This document shows, one piece after another, positions 24,714 to 33,809 of a stretch of DNA of 64,000 nt. Origin of the DNA: Blautia hansenii DSM 20583 (GTDB lineage: Bacteria > Bacillota > Clostridia > Lachnospirales > Lachnospiraceae); the NCBI RefSeq assembly GCF_002222595.2, contig NZ_CP022413.2, positions 1,194,001 through 1,258,000 of the forward strand. The letters run 5' to 3'. Positions within the stretch are counted from its first letter, which is position 1, and each line of letters starts with the position of its first letter. The notes under the pieces were generated by a model, which ran no database searches, had not been told where the DNA came from, and worked only from the letters and a program-made list of their open reading frames with translations. Both the position numbers and the translations under genes were made by a program.

Positions 24714-27700
24714 ATGCCATATTTTAATATAGTTGCAGCAACGAATGAAAATACTGTTGTAACAGAGTATGAGCCTGTGAAGTCACGTTCTGATTCTTAT
24801 CAGTCAGAAGTTGAATTGGAAAAGGAATTCATACGCCTCCTTTGTGAGCAGGGATACACATATTTACCTATACACACAGAAAAAGATCTTATCGCGAATC
24901 TGCGTGAACGACTGGAAGAATTGAATAATTATAAGTTTTCAGATTCTGAATGGGACAGGTTTTTCAATGAGGCAATTGCGAATCCGAATGATAAGATAGA
25001 AGACAAAACTAGAAAAATACAAGAAGATTTTGTTCAAGTATTAAAGCGTGACGATGCACTTACTAAGAATATTCTGTTGATTGATAGAAAGAATATTCAT
25101 AATAACAGACTGCAGGTTATTAATCAGTATGTTATAGGAACAGAGCAAGGGGCAAAGCATGATAACAGATATGATGTGACAATTTTGGTAAATGGTCTTC
25201 CTTTGGTTCATGTGGAACTAAAACGCAGAGGTGTTGCTATCCGTGAGGCATTTAATCAGATTAACAGATATCAGAGGGATTCTTTTTGGGCTGGAAGTGG
25301 TCTTTTTGAGTATGCTCAGATATTTGTAATATCTAACGGAACAAACACAAAGTATTATTCCAACAGCACTCGTTTCAATGCGATAAAAGATGCCAATTCT
25401 GGAAAAACAAAAAAGGAAAAAACAAGTAATAGCTTTGAATTTACATCCTTTTGGGCTGATGCAAATAACAAAGTGATTCCGGATCTTATTGACTTTACAA
25501 AGACATTCTTTGCAAAGCATACTATCTTGAATATTCTCACAAAGTATTGCGTATTCACATCTGAGAATATGTTAATGGTTATGAGACCATATCAGATTAC
25601 AGCTACGGAGAGAATTCTTAATCGAATTGAGATTGCTCATAACTATAAGAAGTATGGTGATATTGCTGGCGGTGGATACATCTGGCATACGACTGGATCG
25701 GGTAAAACCTTAACTTCATTTAAAACAGCAAGGCTTGCATCAAATCTAAAATTTGTTGATAAGGTTTTATTTGTTGTAGACCGTAAGGATTTGGATTACC
25801 AGACGATGAAGGAATATGACAGATTTGAAAAGGGTGCGGCTAATAGTAACTCTTCTACGGTGATTTTAGAGAGGCAGCTAAGAGACAGTAAATCCCATAT
25901 TATTATCACAACCATTCAAAAGCTATCATCATTCATAAAGAAATATAAAGAACATGCAGTTTATAACAAGCAGGTTGTTATTATTTTCGATGAATGTCAT
26001 CGTAGCCAGTTTGGTGATATGCATGCGGCAATTGTTCGTAATTTTAAAAAGTATTATATGTTTGGATTTACCGGTACTCCGATATTTCCGGCGAATTCCG
26101 GAACGGTCAGAAATCCTAAGTTTTTCACAACTGAGCAAACTTTTGGCGATCAGTTACATACCTATACGATTGTAGATGCAATCAATGATAAGAATGTACT
26201 ACCTTTCCGTGTTGATTATATAAAGACTATGGATACGGATGCAGATATTGACGATGAGCAGGTATGGGATATTGATCGTAAAAAAGCATTTGAGGCACCT
26301 GAGCGTATAACATTGGTTGCTAAGTATATATTGGAACATTTTGACCAGAAGACATATCGCGGAGACAAGACCTATGTTTATAATGCACTGACTAATATTG
26401 CAGAGGTGGCATCTGCAGACAGAGGAAAAGTTGAAGAGATAAAGCAGAAACAGAGAATAAGTGGATTTAATTCTATCTTTGCTGTTTCATCGGTGCCGAT
26501 GGCAAAACTTTATTACGATGAGTTCAGACGACAAATAAAAGCAGATCCAACAAAGAATCTAAAAATTGCTGTTATTTACAGTTACGGAGCAAATGAGAAA
26601 GAAGCTGATGGAATTCTGGATGAAGAGAATCCAGAAGATACATCTGCACTTGATCAAACTGCAAGAGATTTCCTTGAATCTGCAATTCTGGATTATAATC
26701 AAATGTTCCATACTAACTATGATACTTCCAGTGATAAGTTCCAGAACTATTACAAGGATGTGTCACTTCGTATGAAGAATAAGGAATTGGATCTTTTAAT
26801 TGTAGTAAATATGTTCCTTACCGGTTTTGATGCTACCACTCTGAATACATTGTGGGTGGACAAGAACCTAAAAATGCATGGCCTAATCCAGGCGTTCTCG
26901 CGTACAAATCGTATTCTGAACAGTATTAAGACATTCGGTAATATTGTTTGCTTTAGAAATTTGCAGAAACGAGTGGATGCAGCTATTTCATTATTTGGAG
27001 ATAAGAATGCTGGCGGCATCGTTCTTATAAAGAGTTTCAAAGATTATTACTATGGATGCGAGTCTATAGACGGTAAGTCAATGCCGGGATATGTGGACAT
27101 GATTGAAGAATTAAGTGATAAATTTCCACTTACAGAACCGCAGATAATCGGAGAACAGAACCAGAAGGACTTTATTGCGTTATTTGGTGCAATACTTAGA
27201 ATGAGAAATCTTCTTTTGTCATTCGATGAATTTGCGGGTAAAGAAGGTATTACAGAAAGAGATCTGCAGGATTATCTTGGAAGATATCAGGACCTGAGGG
27301 ATGAGTGGAAACGCAAGAGAGAAAATGGAGAAAGCGTTGATATAATCGATGATATTGTCTTTGAGGTGGAATTGATTAAGCAGATTGAGATTAATATCGA
27401 TTATATATTAATGCTGGTGAAAAAGTATCATGACACGCATGGGGAAGACAAGGAAGTTTTGATTACAATAAGAAAAGCTATTGATGCCAGTCCTGAGTTG
27501 AGAAGTAAAAAGGCACTTATTGAAAACTTTATTTCCGGTATTAACGATATGGATGATGTAATGCTTGAATGGAAGGAATATGTTGTCGTTCAACGAGAGC
27601 GTGATTTGGAGAACATTATTGAACAGGAGAAGCTAAAACCGAATGAGGCTCGAAAATTTTTAGAGAATTGTTTCCGCGAAGGAGAGGTAAAGACCACAGG

Positions 27701-27938
27701 TACGGATATTGATAAACTGATGCCACCAGTGAGTAGGTTTGGTGGCAGTGGCGCCAGAGCAAAGAAGAAAAAGAAAGTTATTGATTTGCTGAGGGCATTT
27801 TTTGAGAAATATTCTGGACTTGGGATGGCTACATTTAAAGCAAAACAGGAAGAGGATAAAGTTGTTACATATGACTTTACGCAACAGCCTATGTCTATGG
27901 TTGCAGAGAACCCTGTAAAATATGGGAAGAAAGACTGA
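24714..27938 (+). CDS. hsdR: Type I restriction endonuclease / translocase subunit
   Basis: A 1074-residue HsdR. The PD-(D/E)xK nuclease site is D154...E168-L-K170 in YDVTILV..HVELKRRG. The SF2 motor has Walker A TTGSGKT (326-332), the DECH box (426-429), and later motifs including FTGTP and QAFSRTNR. It cuts DNA remotely after translocation when the HsdS target is unmethylated. Length and domain order are complete, and no disruption is seen. Confidence 0.95.
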   Translation: MPYFNIVAATNENTVVTEYEPVKSRSDSYQSEVELEKEFIRLLCEQGYTYLPIHTEKDLIANLRERLEELNNYKFSDSEWDRFFNEAIANPNDKIEDKTRKIQEDFVQVLKRDDALTKNILLIDRKNIHNNRLQVINQYVIGTEQGAKHDNRYDVTILVNGLPLVHVELKRRGVAIREAFNQINRYQRDSFWAGSGLFEYAQIFVISNGTNTKYYSNSTRFNAIKDANSGKTKKEKTSNSFEFTSFWADANNKVIPDLIDFTKTFFAKHTILNILTKYCVFTSENMLMVMRPYQITATERILNRIEIAHNYKKYGDIAGGGYIWHTTGSGKTLTSFKTARLASNLKFVDKVLFVVDRKDLDYQTMKEYDRFEKGAANSNSSTVILERQLRDSKSHIIITTIQKLSSFIKKYKEHAVYNKQVVIIFDECHRSQFGDMHAAIVRNFKKYYMFGFTGTPIFPANSGTVRNPKFFTTEQTFGDQLHTYTIVDAINDKNVLPFRVDYIKTMDTDADIDDEQVWDIDRKKAFEAPERITLVAKYILEHFDQKTYRGDKTYVYNALTNIAEVASADRGKVEEIKQKQRISGFNSIFAVSSVPMAKLYYDEFRRQIKADPTKNLKIAVIYSYGANEKEADGILDEENPEDTSALDQTARDFLESAILDYNQMFHTNYDTSSDKFQNYYKDVSLRMKNKELDLLIVVNMFLTGFDATTLNTLWVDKNLKMHGLIQAFSRTNRILNSIKTFGNIVCFRNLQKRVDAAISLFGDKNAGGIVLIKSFKDYYYGCESIDGKSMPGYVDMIEELSDKFPLTEPQIIGEQNQKDFIALFGAILRMRNLLLSFDEFAGKEGITERDLQDYLGRYQDLRDEWKRKRENGESVDIIDDIVFEVELIKQIEINIDYILMLVKKYHDTHGEDKEVLITIRKAIDASPELRSKKALIENFISGINDMDDVMLEWKEYVVVQRERDLENIIEQEKLKPNEARKFLENCFREGEVKTTGTDIDKLMPPVSRFGGSGARAKKKKKVIDLLRAFFEKYSGLGMATFKAKQEEDKVVTYDFTQQPMSMVAENPVKYGKKD

Positions 27939-27958
27939 GGGGTGAAGATATAGCTTTT

Positions 27959-30694
27959 ATGCTAAGAATTGAGCAAAAAATATATGATATTGATAGGGTG
28001 ATATGTGGAAACTTAGATATGATGGATTGGCCCATGGCTACCAGAGCTCTTATATCTCAAAATTTACTAAGCCAATCCAGAAATTTGGTGGAACATATTG
28101 CTGTAAGAGCCTATGGTAAAGGGGAAGAAATTGCACTGAATCGGGAGACAGTACCAAATGCATTGGCATATCTCAAAGAAGATAATAAGTACCTTTTCTT
28201 GAGAAAATTTCATTCTTTCCTGCAGGAATCAAAATCGCATTATACACCGGATAATGAGGGTGCAGAGAGATTGATGATAAAGTATTATCAGTTTTTTGTG
28301 ATGATTAGAAATTTTGCAAAACAGGAATATGGAATGAATTTGCTAGCTAATTTGGAAAAGTTTCCGGTTAACACTGATAGAACAGTTGCAGAGTTCCATG
28401 AAAAGATTGCTGAGAGATTAATGGAAAATAGACCTTCGGTTGAATACAGCAGAAATGAGAGAATGTATGTGCATAAGGTAATTCCATTTATTGTTGATGG
28501 CGTTTCGTATTATGAAATGGTACTTACACCTGCTTATGATGCTACCAGTAAATTCGATAGATTCATTGTTTATTCAAAATATATGATACCGGCGCATTAT
28601 GCAATAAAGGCGGCAATATTCTATGATGATATTGAAGTGGAATGCAAAAAGATGCCCGTGAATATTATGACTGAATATTCTGTCTCTATTAGGCCTTGTG
28701 AATTTAATAATTTTGCAAGATTGTTTGGTGTGAAAATAAAAATGCAGGCAGGTAGTGCCGAGTATATTGGAATGATGAACTATTTGTCAAATTCGGGTTC
28801 GAGTTTACTGGATGTAGTTTTATCATCAGATCACAATTATGCAAGATATAAGCAGATGATTTTTGGACGTAGTCAGGCAAAACATTTCGAGCCTGTATTA
28901 GATAGAGCACGTCAATTGATTTTATCAGGTGCGCCTGGAAGTAATACTATCAGATATCTGCTTCATACTATGAATAATAAAGTACTTAAGTTGCAGAGAG
29001 GCGACGATGACAATAGGTTGCTATCAGGACTTAGGATGAAATGGGGATGTATTCCGTTTGATACAATGCCATTTGCAACATCACTGATTCAGCATAATCC
29101 CGAAGCAGTGGACTTATTTGAGAGTATTGATTCTACAGGAAGAGAACATGAGTTGATGACTAGGTATATTCAAAGCAATATGAGTACTAATGCAAGACTT
29201 TATACTCCTATAAAAGAACTGGAAGAATTTATAGATGATGTAGATTCCAATATGGCTGCATTCAATAACAATATTTATTTTAAGCATGAAGGTCGTAAAT
29301 TAGCAAAGTTTGGACAGAATATTTATGTGAAAGAGGCTTTTGATAATACTAAGTTCATTATGGATAGGTTGATTGCAGAACCTGGTTCAGGACTACAGGG
29401 ATATGCAGATGCTATTTCAGCGTGGATGGATGAAAAGAAGAATGTTGATAGTAATGAAAAAAGGGAAATTCTTCAGAAGTTGTTTGAAAAAACACACGCA
29501 GCAATAATTTATGGAGCAGCAGGAACTGGAAAAACATATTTGATTAATCATGTGTCACAGTTTCTTGATTCGCATTCTAAATTATTTCTTGCCAACACAA
29601 ATCCAGCAGTTGAAAATCTTCGTCGTAAGGTCAAATCGCAGAATTGTGATTTCATGACTATTCGTAAGTACGTTATGACTAGGAATGCGCCTATTAATGT
29701 CGATGTTTTGATAATGGATGAGTGCAGTATGGTCAGCAATTCTGATATGGCTGCAGTATTGAGTAAGGTAAAGTGCAAAATCATGCTTTTAGTTGGAGAT
29801 ACATATCAGATAGAATCTATTAGCTTTGGAAATTGGTTTTCAATGACAAAGTACTTTATTCCGAGATATGCGTGGCATGAGCTTGAAATGCCTTACAGAA
29901 CTAAGGATGAAGCTTTACTTACTTTCTGGAAAAAGGTGAGAGAGTTGGCTGATGATATGACAGAGCATATTGTTGCAAATAGATATGCATCAAATCTTGG
30001 ACCATCAGTTTTTGATAGAAAATCAGAAGATGAAATTATTCTTTGTCTGAACTATGATGGGTTATATGGAATAAATAATATTAACAAATTTCTTCAAGAA
30101 AATAATCCGAATCCGGCAATCAGATGGGGTTTATGGACATATAAAGTTGGGGATCCAATTCTTTTTAATGAATCAGAAAGGTTTGCACCGTTACTCTACA
30201 ACAATTTAAAAGGAACTATTGTAGGGATAGAAAAAGAATCGGAAGAAAAAATATGGTTTACATTGGAAATAGATAAGGCAATTACAGAACTTGATGTTAT
30301 GGATTGGGAAATTGAGCTGTTGGATTCAATTACGCCAGGGAAATCTGTGATTAAGTTTTATGCATTGAAGAAAAAAGATTCTGATAATGATGAGACGGAT
30401 TTTGCTGATGAAACAGATGTACCTTTTCAGATTGCATATGCAGTGTCTATCCATAAAGCACAAGGCTTGGAGTATGATTCTGTAAAGATAATCATTACGG
30501 AGGAAGTGGATCATATGATTACCCATAATATTTTCTATACTGCTATTACTCGATCTAAAAAAGATTTAACGATTTACTGGAGTCCTGAAACGCAGGAAAA
30601 GGTTATTAATAACTTTGAAATTGCAGATTCAAAGGGCGATGCAACAGTGTTTGCCGCACAGACCCATATGAAAATGAGAAAAATCAGAGACTAA
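27959..30694 (+). CDS. Large SF1 (UvrD/RecD-like) helicase with unknown N-terminal half
   Basis: A 911-residue protein. Residues about 1-480 show no recognised domain. The C-terminal half is an SF1 helicase: Walker A GAAGTGKT (519-526), Walker B IMDECS (D587-E588), then GDTYQI, the conserved SIHKAQGLEY motif and the terminal TAITRSKKDLTI motif of UvrD_C_2/RecD-type proteins. Starting 20 bases after hsdR, it belongs to the RM operon. It may act on cut or invading DNA. Such an N-terminal extension is not typical of RecD2. Confidence 0.75.
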   Translation: MLRIEQKIYDIDRVICGNLDMMDWPMATRALISQNLLSQSRNLVEHIAVRAYGKGEEIALNRETVPNALAYLKEDNKYLFLRKFHSFLQESKSHYTPDNEGAERLMIKYYQFFVMIRNFAKQEYGMNLLANLEKFPVNTDRTVAEFHEKIAERLMENRPSVEYSRNERMYVHKVIPFIVDGVSYYEMVLTPAYDATSKFDRFIVYSKYMIPAHYAIKAAIFYDDIEVECKKMPVNIMTEYSVSIRPCEFNNFARLFGVKIKMQAGSAEYIGMMNYLSNSGSSLLDVVLSSDHNYARYKQMIFGRSQAKHFEPVLDRARQLILSGAPGSNTIRYLLHTMNNKVLKLQRGDDDNRLLSGLRMKWGCIPFDTMPFATSLIQHNPEAVDLFESIDSTGREHELMTRYIQSNMSTNARLYTPIKELEEFIDDVDSNMAAFNNNIYFKHEGRKLAKFGQNIYVKEAFDNTKFIMDRLIAEPGSGLQGYADAISAWMDEKKNVDSNEKREILQKLFEKTHAAIIYGAAGTGKTYLINHVSQFLDSHSKLFLANTNPAVENLRRKVKSQNCDFMTIRKYVMTRNAPINVDVLIMDECSMVSNSDMAAVLSKVKCKIMLLVGDTYQIESISFGNWFSMTKYFIPRYAWHELEMPYRTKDEALLTFWKKVRELADDMTEHIVANRYASNLGPSVFDRKSEDEIILCLNYDGLYGINNINKFLQENNPNPAIRWGLWTYKVGDPILFNESERFAPLLYNNLKGTIVGIEKESEEKIWFTLEIDKAITELDVMDWEIELLDSITPGKSVIKFYALKKKDSDNDETDFADETDVPFQIAYAVSIHKAQGLEYDSVKIIITEEVDHMITHNIFYTAITRSKKDLTIYWSPETQEKVINNFEIADSKGDATVFAAQTHMKMRKIRD

Positions 30695-30708
30695 AAGGAG
30701 AAATTATA

Positions 30709-31668
30709 TTGTCACAAACGCTTTATATATTTGGGAATGGTTTTGACATAGCTCATGGAATTAAAACTCCATATTCTGCTTTTAGAGAATTTCTAAAAGA
30801 GAATTATGAGATCTTTTTAACGACTTTCGAAAGTATGTATAATATTTTACCGTTAGATGATACGGAACCATGGTACACAAAAGAAGCCCAAGAAAAATGG
30901 GATAAGACAGTTATAGATGATTTATGGTGGAGTTTTGAAGAGAAGATTGGACATCCTGATGTTGAGGGAATGTATGATTCTGCTTATTCAATGGTAGATA
31001 CAATGCCAACAGATGGCATAATCGATACTATGAATGTATATTGGAGAGAACAATATGGATTTGTTGACAAACTTCAAAAGTACGTTTTAGAATGGCTGCA
31101 AACCATCGATACTTCCAAAGCTATGTGTAAAAAGGATAGTCTTATTAATAACAGAAATGATTTGTTTATGAGTTTTAATTACACAGATACTCTCGAAAAA
31201 GTGTATGGTATCAATTATGTATTTCACCCGCATGGAGGAGTTCCATCATGTTGTGAGAAAATGCCTATTATGGGACATGGAAATAAATACATAATTGATT
31301 CATACCGTAGGAAAGCAAAAGAGGCACAAGAGGAATATGTTGAATGGTATGAAAGCATATGTAATGCAACTGCCGATTTTTGTGAGTCGTTGTATAAAGA
31401 CACGGATGCGATAATAAGTGAGAATGATGAGTTTTTTTCAGCTTTGTGGGACGTTAACCAGGTTATATGTTTAGGAATATCATTTGGAGATGTCGATGTC
31501 CCTTACCTTGATAGAATTCAGTATAAAGTTCGTCCGGAAACAACATGGATAGTTCATTATCATAGTGAAGAAGATTTTAAGCGTTTGAAAAGTGTTTTCG
31601 GGATCACAGGTATTTCAAGGAAGTATAAAGTATATTTCTTTAAAAGCGATACCTTTTGGGATAGGTGA
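30709..31668 (+). CDS. abiH: AbiH-family abortive phage infection protein
   Basis: A 319-residue protein. Its N terminus, TLYIFGNGFDIAHGIKTPYS, and the later SFNYTDTLEKVYG and HPHGG motifs are hallmarks of AbiH proteins, first known from lactococcal abortive infection. The start is TTG at 30709, with AAAGGAG at 30694-30700 making it convincing. Its mechanism is not established. It continues the defence operon. Confidence 0.88.
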   Translation: MSQTLYIFGNGFDIAHGIKTPYSAFREFLKENYEIFLTTFESMYNILPLDDTEPWYTKEAQEKWDKTVIDDLWWSFEEKIGHPDVEGMYDSAYSMVDTMPTDGIIDTMNVYWREQYGFVDKLQKYVLEWLQTIDTSKAMCKKDSLINNRNDLFMSFNYTDTLEKVYGINYVFHPHGGVPSCCEKMPIMGHGNKYIIDSYRRKAKEAQEEYVEWYESICNATADFCESLYKDTDAIISENDEFFSALWDVNQVICLGISFGDVDVPYLDRIQYKVRPETTWIVHYHSEEDFKRLKSVFGITGISRKYKVYFFKSDTFWDR

Positions 31669-31674
31669 AAGTAG

Positions 31675-32832
31675 GTGTTTTCTTTGGAATTAATAGATGA
31701 AATAGAAGCGCTAGTTGGTATGCATCAGGAGGGCTCATACTGGGATTTTAAAAGAGAATGGTATGGTAATAATAAAGACGGTGATATGTTAATTGATATA
31801 ATTTGTATGGCCAATAATCTAGTAAATAGAGATGCCTATATCATAATAGGTGTCGATGAAGAGAGCAATTATGCTATTCGTGATGTTTCGCAGGATACAA
31901 ATCGTAGAAATACGCAGATGCTTACGGATTTTATTCGAGGTAAGAAATTTGCTGGTGATTTTCGGCCAGTGGTGACTGTAGAACCGATGTATTTAGATGG
32001 AGGCTTAGTAGATGTTATTGTGATTCATAATAGTACAAATACACCGTATTATTTAAAAGAGAAGTATAAGGGAATATTTGCTAATAATATTTATATAAGA
32101 CTATCAGATAGTAATACCCCATCAGATAAATCGGCAGATTTTCATCATGTTGAGTATCTTTGGAAGAAGAGATTTGGAATGCTGCTTTCGCCAATAGAAA
32201 AAGTAAAGCTGTATTTAAAGCATCCTGAACATTGGGAAAACAGCCCATCCAACGAAGATAAGAAATATCATAAGTATGCTCCAGAATTTACGATTGATCA
32301 TACTTATGAACCGGAGGATGGTAGGGACGGCTATGAGTATTACCTGTTTGCACAGACTGATTCAAGACCACATTGGAGTGAAATCAGAATATGTTATCAC
32401 CAAACCGTTTTGGCAGAACTTGGGGGCGTGATTCTTGATGGGGGTAGGTATTTTACGGCAACCCCAGATAGGGATGGAATATCACTTACAGAATATCATA
32501 ACTGGGATGTATCGTATCGATATATGGTAAAAGGAAATTTAAATCATTTGATTCATGAATTTTATTATGTTGATGATGGTGATGAAGCACGGCATGCACA
32601 CAATGAGTATGAAGGATGCATTTTAATTTTTGAAGATGAAAAAGAACATCAGAAATTCAGAATTTATGTACAAAAAAACTGGGATAGAAAAGATGAATTT
32701 GCAAATAATATTTGGATTCCTTATATGGAACAACTACCCGGTTATAATATGGATGCGTTTCGTGAAGAGTATAAAAACATGCAGATTCTTAGGAGAATGT
32801 TGGAAGAGTTTAGGAGAAATGGTAATAAATGA
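31675..32832 (+). CDS. AlbA_2 / schlafen-like putative DNA-binding protein
   Basis: A 385-residue protein. The AlbA_2 domain is N-terminal: EGSYWDFKREWYG, MANNLVNRDAYIIIGVDEES and later IYIRLSDSNTPSD. The C-terminal 220 residues are acidic and aromatic and are not recognised. The GTG start at 31675 is six bases after the abiH stop, so it is probably the last gene of the defence operon. It is not closely similar to the AlbA_2 protein at 11660. Probable role: nucleic-acid binding in defence. Confidence 0.7.
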   Translation: MFSLELIDEIEALVGMHQEGSYWDFKREWYGNNKDGDMLIDIICMANNLVNRDAYIIIGVDEESNYAIRDVSQDTNRRNTQMLTDFIRGKKFAGDFRPVVTVEPMYLDGGLVDVIVIHNSTNTPYYLKEKYKGIFANNIYIRLSDSNTPSDKSADFHHVEYLWKKRFGMLLSPIEKVKLYLKHPEHWENSPSNEDKKYHKYAPEFTIDHTYEPEDGRDGYEYYLFAQTDSRPHWSEIRICYHQTVLAELGGVILDGGRYFTATPDRDGISLTEYHNWDVSYRYMVKGNLNHLIHEFYYVDDGDEARHAHNEYEGCILIFEDEKEHQKFRIYVQKNWDRKDEFANNIWIPYMEQLPGYNMDAFREEYKNMQILRRMLEEFRRNGNK

Positions 32833-32912
32833 TTTAAATACATTGCGGTCTCTGGCGATGAACCGGAAGCCGCTATATTTTTAATCTTTTTTATAAAATT
32901 TAGTCTCGTATC

Positions 32913-33036
32913 GTAAACGCAAAATAGCGAGTACCTGTTCAAAATCATCCGATGTGAGATAATAGACTCATCACTACAAAGTCCAAATAGTTTAGTACTC
33001 AACTTTTTTGACTTTGCTACAGGAGGTGAGTTATGA
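32913..33036 (+). mobile_element. IS66 terminal remnant (124 bp, identical to the right end of the intact IS66)
   Basis: Starting with the inverted repeat GTAAACGCAAAATAGCGAG, this stretch matches the complement of 42530-42653 base for base up to the first codon of tnpA. A degenerate second terminus (TTGCGCTTAC, 33111-33120) follows, so it may be an internally deleted IS66 of about 208 bp. No target duplication is visible. It truncates the integrase fragment that follows. Confidence 0.75.
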
Positions 33037-33144
33037 TGAAGTAAAATGCTTGCATTCTCTATTGATTATTATGAGATGATTTTTAGGGTAACACAATCCG
33101 TCGAATTATTTTGCGCTTACGTTACAAATTTAGTTTACCACTAC

Positions 33145-33666
33145 AAATTCTGTGGATTGACATTGGCAGATATCGATATGAAAGAGCGAATCATTCATGT
33201 GGATCATCAGTTGCTTCGATTATCGGATATGGAATATGTAATCACACAAACAAAGACGGATTGTGGCGTCAGAGACCTTCCGATGACACAGGGGGTGTAT
33301 GAATGCTTCCAGCGTATATTGAAGGCGAGAAGACGTCCAAAAGTCGAGCCGATGATTGATAACAAAATTGGATTTTTGTTTTTAGATAAGAATGGAATGC
33401 CGAAAGTGGCAGGACATTGGGAGAAGTATTTTAATCATATGGTAGGGAAATACAATCGGACACATTCGGTACAGATACCGGGGATTACGCCGCATGTGTG
33501 CAGACATACCTATTGTACCAATATGGCTAGAGCAGGAATGAATCCGAAGTCGCTACAGTACCTGATGGGGCACTCGGAAGTGGCGACGACAATGGATGTG
33601 TATACGCACTTTGGGTATGAAGAAGCGAAAATAGAGGTAGAGAAGGTGAAAGGTATTGGACAATAG
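33145..33666 (+). pseudogene. Tyrosine integrase C-terminal fragment
   Basis: Homology begins at FCGLTLADIDMKERIIHVDH, runs through TKTDCGVRDLPM and HVCRHTYCTNMARAGMNP, and ends with the catalytic tyrosine region TTMDVYTHFG. The N-terminal half and the first catalytic arginine are missing. Upstream in-frame ATGs belong to IS66-derived sequence. It is the remains of an integrase different from the one split at 39804. No TGCCACGGCA core follows it. The gap 33667-33809 holds only the next gene's promoter. Confidence 0.85.
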
Positions 33667-33749
33667 AGGCCATAATGATTGTAAATGCTCATCTATACAG
33701 AAGTTTGGTGATAAATGTAAAATTCTATGAGGAATAGTATGAAGACTAA

Positions 33750-33758
33750 TGTTATAAT
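33750..33758 (+). promoter_or_regulatory. Extended -10 promoter for the nuclease-STAND gene
   Basis: TGTTATAAT (33750-33758) gives an extended -10 with consensus TATAAT, 51 bases upstream of the ATG. The -35 region is poor. Confidence 0.5.
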
Positions 33759-33809
33759 TAAAAGAGTAAAGGTTGCTTGAATTATTGTATTTTATAAAAG
33801 GAGAATTGT

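Noticed and set aside
33046..33144. Start of the integrase fragment at ATG 33046
   Set aside because: Sequence before 33145 is IS66-derived or unrelated; integrase homology begins at the FCGLT block.
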